DNA of 64,000 bases from Sabellastarte sp. h YS-2021 (lineage: Eukaryota; Annelida; Polychaeta; Sabellida; Sabellidae), in assembly GCA_964017235.1 (NCBI GenBank), contig OZ024930.1:157046221-157110220 (forward strand). The letters run 5' to 3'. The stretch's first letter is position 1. Each line of letters begins with the position of its first letter. Below the pieces are notes generated by a model that saw nothing but the letters and a program-made list of their open reading frames with translations, did not search any database and was not told the origin of the DNA. Below, piece by piece: positions 22,313-34,284 of this stretch. A program made the translations under genes and the position numbers.

Positions 22313-22900
22313 ATAAAGAAGGCGATACTCTGAAAGTAGCTATAGCTCAACTATGCAATGAGCTATAGGTCTGCAATTTTACCATGATTTAGCTGACAAA
22401 AGAAGTAGGTGAATAACATATTTAAACAAAATGCTGTAAATGCAATAGTTTTGAAGTTACAACTAATTTAACTAAATAGTGAGAACATGAAAGTAGCTAT
22501 TGTTCAGCTATGCCATGAGCTACAGGTCTGTAATTTCACTATGTCATAATAAGTACATTGTACATGAATAACATATCAAACAAAATTCTCTAAATGCAAT
22601 AGTTTTCAAGTTACAAGCAATTTACTCAACAGTGAAAACCTCAAAGTAGCTATTACTCGGCTAAGAAATCAGCTATAGGTCTGTACTTTTACTATGTCAT
22701 AGCTGACCCAAAACTAGATGAATGACATATTTATACAAAATTCTCTATATTCACTAGTTTTCAAGTTACAAGTGATTTTACTCACCATGTTGTAGCTATG
22801 AAAAAAGTAACTGAATAACATATTTTAACAAAATGCTCTAAATGCAATACTTTTCAAGTTATAAGTTATTTAATGCATGATTTCATGAATTTTAAAGCAT

Positions 22901-23558
22901 TAAAAAAATTATGTTGTAACCGCCTTATTGGTTTCTTTTTATGGCTTGTCTGTGTGTGTTCCTGGCTTGTCTTGCTGAGATGTTACCGGTTCTACAGTTG
23001 AAGACTGGGAGACTTCATGTCTTGTTGGGAGTGTCCAAGTCAGGTTGGCTATGTTTACAACAGGGTTGTTTCCTTTCAAGTATGGTCGGTTGGTGTGTAC
23101 GGCCTGTCAAGAGTTGGAGTCTTGTTACCTAACCACGACAGGAGGGCAAGTTTTTCAAGACAAGACAGTTACAGTATAGGACGGGAAGTGTATCTGACAA
23201 GCTGTGGATATCCAAGACAAGACGGTTCCAGGTGGCCGGAGCCAGGGTCGGTGAAATATCAAACATGCTTGATATTTTGCCGATCCACCAGGACAAGCCG
23301 GAAAATTAGAACCGACGATAACAGACTCTGTAAACATTGCTCCCAACCCTCGAAAATACCTAGTTACTGATAAGTCGGCTCCAGTAGAACACCCCCATTA
23401 CAAAAATAAACAATACTGCTCAGCCAGTGAAGTTCATCACTTGCATTTTTTGACGATATCAAAATTTCTTTTTGATGAACTTTCAGCATACAATACACAC
23501 CTTGTTGTCAAAAGTTTAAGAGCAGGTGGTGAATTTCTCTAACTTACCAGTACGTATA
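22901..23558. other. No recognisable feature
   Basis: No gene is recognised. Short frames on both strands at 22941-23370 have no similarity I can name and no splice context. Confidence 0.45.
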
Positions 23559-23761
23559 GTGGTGGTGGACCAATTCATGTCCGTGTACCTATTCACGCCC
23601 ACCCTCAATTTTCTCAAAGATTCGTACTTTTTCATGGAAAAGATGTTTACCACATCATAGATAATGATCATTTTAATCATATACATATGTAAGTTATTGT
23701 GTAACTGTGATGGTTTTGAATAAATTTGGGGGGGGGGGGGCGTAAATTGGTCCACCACCAC
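23559..23761. mobile_element. MITE with GTGGTGGTGGACC ends, copy 1
   Basis: Terminal inverted repeats GTGGTGGTGGACCAATT / AATTGGTCCACCACCAC with TA on both sides (23557-23558 and 23762-23763). About 203 bp, including a run of G at about 23729-23740. A second copy in inverted orientation is at 28259-28465. TA-target superfamily, otherwise unassigned. Confidence 0.8.
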
Positions 23762-23763
23762 TA

Positions 23764-24424
23764 TCCCATAATTGTCACTCGGGGCGACTGGACTGGACAT
23801 CTGGCTAGTTTCTTCAGTAAGACTGTCTGTCGCCAACTTTCAAGTGAATTTTATAAAATGATATCCACATATACTAGTTTTCACTTGTTCACACTTACAC
23901 CAAGTAAACAAAGTTTCACTTCTTTCACAGCCATAGTGTCGAGTTTTCTCAAATTTCAGTGCTTTGAAAAATAATCACATGCTTATTTGAAACTATCAAA
24001 TCCAAATAATTCTGCTATATTTACAGTATATTACATTCATAATATTATTCTAAGAACTGGTTTTCTACGGATCTGAATCTGAGAAAGAACTGTCAAATAA
24101 CAATCCAAAATAAATGTCTTCCTCAAGTTATGTTTTCCTTGTTTTTTGTCTTGAATCATGTGATTCATCAGGTGCTTTCTAAAGGTCGGAAAAAGACAAA
24201 TTCCGTGACGGAAACGGAAAATAGCCTAAATATCACATAATTTGCATATATTTTCACACGTATCTTTAGTAGTTGTCTAAACTCATTTCCTATGGATTTA
24301 CATGCCTCATGTCTCCAAATATAAAGTTTCCAATTTCTGTGGAAAACTTTGCACACACTAATTTTTGTATCGTGCGAACATGCATGGTAGGCCAAATTGT
24401 ACAGGCAAGAGCTGGGGCAGAATG
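23764..24424. other. No recognisable feature
   Basis: AT-rich sequence without a recognisable exon, inverted repeat or tandem repeat. Confidence 0.45.
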
Positions 24425-25860
24425 GACCTAATCAGGTAAATCATTCCAAACTGTGGGAGCATCGAAAGCAAAGCTGTGGCCAAAGTGTTTTTGATTTATG
24501 TACAGATGGATAGAATTTAGGATACTCCAAGAACCTTTTATCTGGACGGTTGTATCTTGTACTATATCTTCCACAATCAGTAGAGAAAAGGAAAAAAAGG
24601 TAATTGGGATAACCACTATGAAGAAACTTGAAATTAAAACTAAAGTGACGGGTTTGAAGATGTAGAGAAATTCAACTGGAAACCAATGGAGTCGTTTGGG
24701 AATAGGAGATGCCCATGTATATTTGTTATGGTTTGTGACAATCCTATAGCAAGTGTGTTTTGAATACACTGCAGGTTGTGCATGTTGAAACTGGACAAAC
24801 ACCTGGAAAGAGAGTTGCAGTAGCCAAGGGGACTACTCACCAAGGCATTAGATGCCAGGATAGTAGTTTCATCAGTTCAATACTGCCTAACCCACCTAAG
24901 ATCACACATTTGAAAGAAGCCTGCATGTCTTAAAAATAGTGTGAACATGATCAGCAAAGGAGAATTAAATTAGCATCAAACCAGACACCAAGGTTCTTCA
25001 CAACAACTGCTAGATGTAAACTCTGTTTTGTTAGGGTTTAATTTGAGCATACTTGACAACATCCATTCTTAAGCATCTAGAAGACATAAATTCAGTTTGT
25101 CAAAAGCCAGGGCTGCATTTTTGTGAGACATGTGAATAAACTACTGGGTGTTGTCTAGCTGCATAAAAGTGGAATCTGATGTTGGGGTGCATTTCAATTA
25201 CCTTTCTCAAAGGAGTGGTGTATAGAGAGAACAGCAGAGGACCAAGGAACAGCAGCTCAAACAATTAAGAAAGGGTTGGCCCAGTTTTAATTGCTTGGAA
25301 TCAGTGGCTGTGATAGGATGTCAACCACTTCAATGCTGTTCCACACACACCAAACCATGACTTAAGGCAATTGAGAATAATGGTGTGGTCAATTGTGTCA
25401 AATGCAGCTGACAGATCGGCTAAGACAAGTGCAGTAGGCTCGGCAATTGATAGTGAGATATGAATCTCATTTTTGATATGCAGCAGGGCAGTTTCGATAC
25501 AGTGACCAGTTTTGTATGCAGATTGTTGAGAATCACCAAGATTGTTACAGTTGATGCATTGCATGAGCTGTTTGACAACTATCCACTGCACCAAATTTGA
25601 TGTGAAACATAGTCCTGACACCAGATAATAGTTCTTCAAATCTTCGATTGGAAATGACACTTTCTTTATGAATGGAGTAACAACTGCCTTCTTGAATTTT
25701 TGACGAAAAAAACACCCTAGCTAAGGGCAAATTGACAAGTTTTGTAATTGACAAAAGTGAAATAATAACGGAACCAGACTTTAGAACAACCTTCCACTTG
25801 TAATATGCCCAAACGACATCATTTAGGTCCAAGCATAAGGTTAATCTCTTTCATGAAGCC
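24425..25860 (-). mobile_element. CR1/L2-like LINE fragment 3, heavily decayed
   Basis: On the - strand 25660-25301 has the finger/palm start of the reverse transcriptase (QQSAYKTGHCIETALL and LADLSAAFDTIDH, the motif A Asp). 24802-24428 has the far C-terminal part (AFDAPTVWNDLPD). The stretch between keeps traces of the family but has many stops and frameshifts. It is the oldest of the three LINE copies and lacks the clean 3' microsatellite. Confidence 0.82.
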
Positions 25861-27406
25861 ATCCTCCATAGCATCCTCACTTCTGGTTACGCAAATGCTT
25901 TTCGATGACATGGATATATAGTTCTTTTTCTACCCTTTAGTTTCTATTGTTCCAGTTAATTTGATATGCATCAAAATTAAGCACATTAAAAGTTATATTG
26001 GTTAGTTATGTGTATTATATAGCTATATGCTACATATGACCCGATAAAGTAGATTGGTAAAATGTTTCTGTCGTTTAAAATATTTGACTGATTTGTGAAT
26101 ATAAGCTGATAATGTTGTTAGATTTGTGTATCTTTTAGTGTATTAATTATATTTTTATATGTCAGAGAGGTATACTGTAAATGGGTTAACATGAAGTGGT
26201 TCAGTTGTGATGCTTTTTCAATGCTGTGTTAAAACTAAAGTAAATAGAAACATAAATTACTTGGAAGAAATCTAATAGAAAGTACTGGAAATAACTTTAT
26301 CTAAGGAATTTTCAAATAACTTGCTTTTTCTCACAACTACAATTGTACAAAATATATGAAAACATTCACTCATTGATATACAAAATTTTCATAAAGTGGG
26401 CCAATTTGTTTACTAGTAATATATATCTCTCTTATTCATATTATCATATAATCAATCTATTTTTAAATTTATCTTATTTATACATTCATAAAAATGTGTA
26501 CATTGAACAAAATATGCAACATAGTATGCAAAATATATGTGTTTTGTAAATATAGCATGATGTCATTTTAGCTGGGCTTTTCCCCCTCCTGACGTAAGGG
26601 GAAATTTTCAATTTTAATATTTATATTATGCAGTTTAATACATGTAAAAACAATGAAAACTAATATGTTGCAGTACAGCCTCGTACACTGAATCATTTCA
26701 AACAGTATTTAGGATACTTACATACAGCCTTTCCCTATTTTTGTGTAAATTCTTGAAAAAAAAATCAACCTACTTCATGAATTGACCCACTCATACTTAC
26801 TGATGTAGTATTTTATTGCAAAATTACTAGGTTGATAAATAATAAAATTATATAATCACATTGACCACCAAATGGAGATAAATGACTCTTTACATGACTT
26901 CAGAAAACTAGTTAACTTACCATTTGAAGGTTATATTGAAAACTTTAACACAGTTCACTGAAACAACTGACTTTGGTGCAACAAGGACATATATAAAGTT
27001 TATAAATAATAAGTAAAAATATATATACACACATCATTTGTATATTTATATTGACTCACTTTCATGGGTTTTTTATGTGCCTAAATTTGCAAAATGGATT
27101 TAGTTTTGTGCACACAAACATTTAAAATATTAAACATAAAACTTAGCAACCAAAAACCCAACTTTATTATTACAGTGCTAACGTCACAATGTAGATATCA
27201 TAAATAATACATAATTTTTTTATTTCAACCATGTATAATAGCAGAGTAGCACAGATATTACAACAATATAGCACTTTGAATGGAATTATCTATTGATTCA
27301 TAGTTATAGATTAATAATAATCAATAATTAATACAGCCTTATTGAAAAGCAGGCAGCTGAAGCTGAGCTTATAAATTGCACTGCGCCACAAATTTTAATA
27401 TGAACC
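25861..27406. other. No recognisable feature, very AT-rich
   Basis: Many short A/T runs; no splice-bounded exon, inverted repeat or tandem array noticed. Frames such as 26343-26549 are low-complexity. Confidence 0.45.
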
Positions 27407-27718
27407 AGGGGCGGATCCAGCTTTCATGTAAGGTGGGGGTTCACATAGAGTAAGGTGGGGGTTCACATCGAGTAAGGTGGGGGTTCACATCAGACATATT
27501 ATAACTAAGGGGGTCGGGGGGCATGCCCCCCTGGAAAAAAATAATTTTTGGTAAAAATAGAGTGCATTTCCTGTAAATTTAACCCCACTGTCAAGAAATA
27601 ATTTTGTACTTTGGGTTGAACCCCTTTACATTATTTTTCAAGGGGGGGGGGGGGGGGGGGGGGTCGAAACCCCTGACACCCCACCCCCCCACCCCCCCAC
27701 CCCCCTGGATCCGCTAGT
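27407..27718. mobile_element. hAT-like MITE with CAGGGGCGGATCC ends
   Basis: The left end CAGGGGCGGATCCAG and the right end CTGGATCCGCTAGTG form the terminal inverted repeat widespread in animal hAT MITEs. Inside are three copies of AAGGTGGGGGTTCACAT (27430-27495), a GGGGGGCATGCCCCCC palindrome and a run of 22 G (27642-27663) with C-rich repeats after it. The target duplication is not clear, so the exact boundaries are approximate. Confidence 0.65.
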
Positions 27719-28106
27719 GTGAACACACTCTAGAATGAAGTACTATTATTTTTTCGAGAGGAAAAAGTCTCACGAGAGAATGAAGCACGGCCTTAAATAT
27801 ATTATCAAAAGTTAAACAAACGCCCGCTCATTTGTTGACATTAGTTTCACGAAGTCTTTCCACTCTCTGGGAAAAATGTCACGTCAAAATAGAAGTGTGA
27901 AAGAATATATTAGGAAACAAAGAACAGGAGAAACGTTCAGGTATTTTTTTTATTTTGTTACAAATATTTGTAATACTATGCGTAAATTATCTTGACACCA
28001 AAACCAGCTTGCATTGCTCCCCTGGGTCGACCGAGTTTCTGTCCCGTCGCCAATTGCTTTTGATATACTGATGGACAAAATTGGCGAGGGACAGAGTTCA
28101 CATGTA

Positions 28107-28558
28107 CACGGGTGGTCACTAAGATAAACGGTCACGGAGATAAACGGTCCTCAGAAATGCTCACATAAAAACAGTTAAAAGGTTTAAACAACAATATAAC
28201 ACAAACCAAAATCATGAAAAGCATTGTTTAAGTCTCTTTTGTTGTTTAGTGGTGGTGGACCAGTTCACGCCCTGGTACCAATTCACGCCCACCCCTAAAT
28301 TTATCCAAAACAATTACAGTTAAACAATAAATAACAAATGTATATGATCAATTTGATGATTATCTATGATATGGTAAACATCTTCTCTATGAAAAATTAT
28401 TACTCTTCAAGAAAATTGAGGGTGGGCGTGAATTGGTACCCGGGCGTGAACTGGTCCACCACCACTAGTTTCTGCGATTTTGCTATTTACACTATTTAAA
28501 TTTAAAAACTTTGAAGACCGTTTATCTTCGTGACCGTTTATCTTCGTGACCACCCGTG
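28107..28558. mobile_element. MITE with CACGGGTGGTCAC ends, 452 bp
   Basis: Ends CACGGGTGGTCAC / GTGACCACCCGTG, each followed by a doubled motif AGATAAACGGTCACG. The uninserted sequence (revcomp near 28895-28915) reads ACATGTACTTG, so the target duplication is TA, or equally GTAC if the ends are trimmed. A GTGGTGG MITE (28259-28465) is nested inside and accounts for nearly half its length. Confidence 0.78.
28259..28465. mobile_element. MITE with GTGGTGGTGGACC ends, copy 2
   Basis: Flanked by TA (28257-28258 and 28466-28467) and nested in the CACGGGTG MITE. It aligns with 23559-23761 in reverse complement: landmarks CATAGATAATCAT and GAGGGTGGGCGTGAAT. Confidence 0.82.
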
Positions 28559-29241
28559 TACTTGTTTTCTGTGTAAATTTTGAACGGCATATTTGTACAC
28601 ATTTTACCACAAGTATAAAGTGCTATTTGGTTTCTTTAAGGTATGTACATGTGCCGTTCACCTATATTTCATGCCAATCAAACTGGCATGTATATATTTC
28701 AACCTATTTTCAAAATGTAAACAAACCTTTAACATTACATAGTTCTCCACAAAAAAATTCCTGTCTTCTAAAAATAGTTTAATTTATCAGCATATATGAA
28801 CTGGAAACTGGATACAGCTATAATAGACATTACAATAACTTTTTTAAATGAATATAATAATTCCCCACAGTTCAGAATTTACACAGAAAACAAGTACATG
28901 TGAACTCTGTCCCTCGCCATTTTGTCCATCAGTATATCAAAAGCAATTGGCGACGGGACAGAAACTCAGTCTACTGGGTCGGGCCGAACAGAGATTCCAT
29001 TCGGTAAGTTACCGAAAACATATAGATGTAGGAATAAATACCGATTGTGAGGGCGTTTGTTGCAGGATATACACCCGTCAAAAATTCCAAATAATGCCAG
29101 AGCGCCGTCAGGAGCCCCTGTATATATCCAGGGAAATCCTATGATGTCACATATATGATGTCACCAGATTTACATATTTTATGTTAATATAGAATAATTC
29201 CAATGTCCCCTATGGAGCCCTTTCCACATGCCTTGGGAATA

Positions 29242-29448
29242 CACGGGTGTCATTAATGTTAGACGTAATTAATGTTAGACGAGTTGTATATTATCTGATT
29301 TTACTTAATTTCCTTAAATTATTAAGAAATGCAATAAATGAACCCTGGTTTACATGTATCAGTGTATATGTATCACATAAAATGTGTTTAGTACCTGTTT
29401 TATATCACTGTCTAACATTAATGACGTCTAACATTAGTGACAACTGTT
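29242..29448. mobile_element. MITE with CACGGGTGTC end, 207 bp
   Basis: Left end CACGGGTGTCATTAATG, right end in revcomp AACAGTTGTCACTAATG, TA on both sides (29240-29241 and 29449-29450). Each end carries the motif TTAATGTTAGACG twice. It shares the CACGGGTG start, TA target and doubled terminal motif with the element at 28107-28558, so the two probably belong to one superfamily. Confidence 0.7.
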
Positions 29449-29497
29449 TACCCTTTTCATGTGAATTCAATGTGATGCAACATGTGATAGCATTTGT

Positions 29498-29700
29498 TTT
29501 TATCTCCCACCGGGCTTTAGCCCGGGAGGGAGATTATAAAATGCATCATGTGTGTGCGTGCGTGTGTGGGTGGGTGCGTGTGTGGTGGGTGTTAGTGTGT
29601 CACGCAGATTTCTCCAAAACTATACAGCTACAGATTTTTTGTCAATTAATTGTCCCAATGAATTTTAATGCTCAATTTTAACAATACGTAACCTCCATTC
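29498..29700. repeat. Terminal-hairpin repeat with GT-rich stretch
   Basis: TATCTCCCACCGGGCTTTAGCCCGGGAGGGAGATTA forms a tight hairpin (about 29500-29535). A TG/CG-rich stretch and a satellite-like phrase (TTTCTCCAAAACTATACAGC) follow. Same layout as the ends at 40767 and 12680, but different sequence. The far end is not identified. Confidence 0.55.
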
Positions 29701-30192
29701 TGTATTTATCTCCATTTGGCCTCTGTTTGGTAATGTGCAGTAATTAGCCTGGCTGGCTCCCCTCCGTAACTAGCACAGCTTGGACACAAGTCCTTAAATG
29801 TTATACCTGTTTTATATCATGGATTTCTATTGATTAATATATGGATTGACATAAGCGCAAGGTATAAATGTATTTTAGCAACATAAGACAAAACAATAAA
29901 AGTTTTTGAAAGGGTATTTAAGGGGTGATGATATAATTTCTACAAGAAATCAGTGCCCCAACTTGGCAAAATTGGAATATGGCAAGTGCCAAAGTTATTT
30001 AATTTATTGCTTTCATCACTTGTACTTCCTTATTTGGTATACAATAGTACAGAAGTTTCACCAATGACCACTAAATTACATTTAATATTCTATCTTCCGG
30101 TTTGTGCCATGTTGAGGTTTGTGTCATCATACGATGCCAAGTACTGGCAAGCAGTAATGATATAGTTTTCAAGTTAGCACTAAGGGCTGTCG

Positions 30193-33100
30193 GGATATTG
30201 TTTTCACCCATGGTGTCCGGATGGGCGGGCGGGCGGGTGGGCGTGTGGCGGGAAATAGTTTGTCCGGGCTGTATCTCAGAAACCGTAAGGTGTAGGAAGT
30301 TGAGACTTGGTAGGGACATTTGTTAGGGGGTGTAGGTGTGCAACGTCATGGTCTGACCTTGATTTGACCTTTGACCTTGCCGTAGTGACCTTGAGTTTGA
30401 AAATCTTGTCCGGGCTATATCTCGGAAACTGTAAGGTGTAGGAAGTTGATACTTGGTAGGGACATTGGTTACGGGGTGTAGTTGTGCAACGTCATAGTCT
30501 GACCTTGATTTGACCTTTGACCTTGCCGTAGTGACATTGACCTATAAAATCTTGTCCGGGCTATATCTCGGAAACCGTAAGGTATAGGAAGTTGATATTT
30601 GGTAGGGACATTGGTTAGGGGGTGTAGGTGTGCAACGTCATGGTCTGACTTTGATTTGACCTTTGACCTTGCCGTAGTGACCTTGACCTATAAAATCTTG
30701 TGCAAGCTATATCTGAGAAACCGTAAGGTGTAGGAAGTTGATGCTTGGTAGGGACATTGGTTAGGGGGTGTAGGTGTGCAACGTCATAGTCTGACCTTGA
30801 TTTGACCTTTGACCTTGCCGTAGTGACCTTGACCTATAAAATCTTGTCCGGGCCATATCTCGGAAACCGTAAGGTGTAGGAAGTTGATACTTGGTAGGGA
30901 TATTGGTTAGGGGGTGTAGGTGTGCAACGTCATGGTCTGACCTTGATTTGATCTTTGACCTTGCCGTAGTGACCTTGACCTATAAAATCTTGTCCGGGCT
31001 ATATCTAGGAAACTATAAGGTGTGGGAAGTTGATATTTGGTAGAGACATTGGTTCAGGGGTGTAGGTGTGCAACGTCATGGTCTGACTTTGATTTGACCT
31101 TTGACCTTGCCGTAGTGACCTTGACCTATAAAATCTTGTGCAAGCTATATCTCAGAAACCGTAGGGTGTAGGAAGTTGATACTTGGTAGGGACATTGGCT
31201 AGGGGGTGTAGTTGTGAAACGTTATTGTGTGACCTTGATTTGACCTTTGACCTTGCCGTAGTGACCTTGACCTATAAAATCTTGTTTGGGCTATATCTCG
31301 GAAACTGTAAGGTGAAGGAAGTTGATATTTGGTAGGGACATTGGTTAGGGGGTGTAGGTGTGCAACGTCATGGTCTGACTTTGATTTGACCTTTGACCTT
31401 GCCGTAGTGACCTTGACCTATAAAATCTTGTGCAAGCTATATCTGAGAAACCGTAAGGTGTAGGAAGTTGATATTTGGTAGGGACATTGGATAGGGGGTG
31501 TAGGTGTGCAACGTCATGGTCTGACCTTGATTTGACCTTTGACCTTGCCGTAGTGACCTTGACCTATAAAATCTTGTCCGGGCTATATCTAGGAAACTAT
31601 AAGGTGTGGGAAGTTGATATTTGGTAGAGACATCGGTTCAGGGGTGTAGGTGTGCAACGTCATGGTCTGACTTTGATTTGACCTTTGACCTTGCCGTAGT
31701 GACCTTGACCTATAAAATCTTGTGCAAGCTATATCTCAGAAACCGTAGGGTGTAGGAAGTTGATACTTGGTAGGGACATTGGCTAGGGGGTGTAGTTGTG
31801 AAACGTTATTGTGTGACCTTGATTTGACCTTTGACCTTGCCGTAGTGACCTTGACCTATAAAATCTTGTTTGGGCTATATCTCGGAAACTGTAAGGTGAA
31901 GGAAGTTGATATTTGGTAGGGACATTGGTTAGGGGGTGTAGGTGTGCAACGTCATGGTCTGACTTTGATTTGACCTTTGACCTTGCCGTAGTGACCTTGA
32001 CCTATAAAATCTTGTGCAAGCTATATCTGAGAAACCGTAAGGTGTAGGAAGTTGATATTTGGTAGGGACATTGGATAGGGGGTGTAGGTGTGCAACGTCA
32101 TAGTCTGACCTTGATTTGACCTTGCCGTAGTGACCTTGACCTATAAAATCTTGTCCGGGCTATATCTCGGAAACCGTAAGGTGTAGGAAGTTGATACTTG
32201 GTAGGGATATTGGTTAGGGGGTGTAGGTGTGCAACGTCATGGTCTGACCTTGATTTGACCTATGACCTTGCCGTAGTGACCTTGACCTATAAAATCTTGT
32301 CCGGGCTATATCTAGGAAACTGTAAGGTGTGGCAAGTTGATATTTGGTAGAGACATTGGTTCGGGGGTGTAGGTGTGCAACGTCATGGTGTGACTTTGAT
32401 TTGACCTTTGACCTTGCCGTAGTGACCTTGACCTATAAAATCTTGTGCAAGCTATATCTCAGAAACCGTAAGGTGTAGGAAGTTGATACTTGTTAGGGAC
32501 ATTGGCTAGGGGGTGTAGTTGTGCAACGTTATTGTGTGACCTTGATTTGACCTTTGACCTTGCCGTAGTGACCTTGACCTATAAAATCTTGTCCGGGCTA
32601 TATCTCAGAAACCGTAAGGTGTAGGAAGTTGATACTTGGTAGGGACATTGGTTAGGGGGTGTAGTTGTGCAACGTCATTGTGTGACCTTGATTTGACCTT
32701 TGACCTTGCCGTAGTGACCTTGACCTATAAAATCTTGTCCGGGCTATATCTCGGAAACAGTAAGGTGTAGAAAGTTGATATTTGGCAGGGACATTGGTTA
32801 GGGGGTGTAGGTGTGCAACGTCATGGTCTGACCTTGATTTGACCTTTGACCTTGCCATAGTGACCTTGACCTATAAAATCATGTCCGGGCTATATCTCGG
32901 AAACCGTAAGGTGTAGGAAGTTGATATTTGGTAGGGACATTGGTTAGGCTGTGTAGGTGTGCAACGTCATGATCTGACCTTTGACCTTGACGTAGTGACC
33001 TTGACCTGTAAAATCTTGTTTGGGCTATATCTCGGAAACTGTAAGGTGAAGGAAGTTGATATTTGGTAGCGACATTGGTTAGGGGGTGTAGGTGTGCAGC

Positions 33101-33810
33101 ATCATGGTGTGACCTTGATTTGACCTTTGACCTTGAAATAGTGACCTTGACCTATAAAATCTTGTCTGGGCTATATCTCGGAAACTGTAAGGTGTAGGAA
33201 GTTGATACTTGGTAGGGACATTGGTTAGGGGCTATAGGTGTGTATTATCATGGTGTGGCCTTAGTTTGACCTTTTACCTTGTCGTAGTGACCTTGACCTT
33301 TAAAATCTTCTTGGACCTTTGGGTCTGTCTTTTTATGCAGATTAAGCAAAAGTCATATTAGAATTTATTAAGAATTTTACTTTCATAACTTCCCATTTGT
33401 AAGAGATAGAATTTCATCAAGTGAGCCACAGATTTTGCTCCAACACCACAATAAGCATTCATTAAATGTATTACCACTTATGTATGCATGGTAATATTCT
33501 AACCATCTAAACCATAATTCGGCCATGCAGATGTAGATAAAGAGTGTTGAATTTTAGTTTACTGATTAATGCTGTCATCTTGTTATTGAATTATCTTGTT
33601 TTAATACTTCATCTTTATACGCATTATCTTTCTTTTAAACATTATTTCTCCATTTAAACATTGTTTGGACCTTTATACAGCTGACAGTGCTCTGAAAGTA
33701 TCCTGAGGTTTGTACTGGTACAGTACTTCTATATCTCATGGTGTTGAAAATATTTCCCTATGTGGGGTACGGGCATCTCTGATGCTATTTTCATGTGTTT
33801 GCAACATATT
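30193..33810. repeat. 146-bp satellite-bearing element, copy 1 (about 21 units)
   Basis: Starts with TTGTTTTCACCCATGGTGTC and a GGGCGGGCGGGCGGGTGGG stretch. It then has about 21 tandem units whose landmark AAATCTTGT falls at 30401, 30547, 30693 and 30839 (exactly 146 bp apart), ending near 33310. A unique tail follows (GCTGTCATCTTG at about 33570 to GGGGTACGGGCATCTCTGATGC at about 33765). The same head, unit and tail recur at 53140-54390. No protein is encoded. Confidence 0.88.
30975..32143. repeat. Higher-order duplication of four 146-bp units (584 bp)
   Basis: The variant ATATCTAGGAAACTATAAGG with GTGGGAAGTTG occurs at 31001 and again at 31585, 584 bp (4 x 146) apart. The intervening unit types (GTGCAAGC, GTTTGGGC, GTGCAAGC) are in the same order both times and almost identical. 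A related block begins again near 32300 after a unit shortened by 7 bases. Confidence 0.82.
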
Positions 33811-34284
33811 TAGCAATATCTCAACCAATATAAAATGAAATCTCTTCAAATAAAAACTGTCAATATCTACCATAATTTGTCTATAAAATGACATATTTAT
33901 CATTTTTTGCTGCTGAATCGGTCACTTCGATATCACCTATGAAACTCTTTTAGTCTTTATTTTTATTCGGTTAATACTTCTTACCCAATGGAAAAATGCT
34001 GTAAGGGTCATTCCAAGGGGTCGGTTTAAGGGTTGGTCCCGCCAAACGACAAAAAAGCCGCCCTGTTTTATCCACCGGCAGGACCCGTCTAGTATTCGCT
34101 AGGTGGTGCATCCTACTTCCTTCCTGTCCAGACAACCTGACATCATAGCATCTTTTTCGTTTGGCATATGTAGTATGCAGAAGTTTTATTGAAGAGCTCT
34201 TGAAGAGTGAAGAAATCTTAAGGTATTTGCGAACTTTCAACTTTATTTTATTTGAAGTTTATATTTTGGTGTTCCTTGAGTGTT

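Larger units (their letters stand above)
19236..22900. repeat. 155-bp tandem repeat array, interrupted
   Basis: The phrase TGTAAATGCAATA recurs at about 19251, 19406, 19561, 19713 and 19868 with 152-155 bp spacing and continues to about 22880, after removing a Helitron-like insertion (20189-21168) and a LINE (21509-22312). Each unit contains AAGTAGCTATTGCTC and GAGCTACAGGTCTGCAATTTTAC. The regular units supply the empty-site sequence for both insertions. Non-coding. Confidence 0.88.
28013..28990. repeat. ~1-kb inverted repeat pair interrupted by nested MITEs
   Basis: The left arm (about 28018-28106 plus 28559-28590) is the reverse complement of 28877-28985, including GTCCCGTCGCCAATTGC and GGCGAGGGACAGAGTTC. 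The left arm is split by a MITE (28107-28558); the right arm is intact and gives the empty site. Either long terminal repeats of one element or an inverted duplication. No gene is recognised. Confidence 0.75.

Noticed and set aside
22941..23370. Overlapping open frames of 63-117 aa
   Set aside because: No similarity that I can name and no repeat or splice structure; left unannotated.
30193..33310. Centromeric or telomeric satellite
   Set aside because: The array has a defined head and tail and recurs as short copies in an intron and elsewhere, so it is an interspersed element rather than a chromosome-structural satellite.
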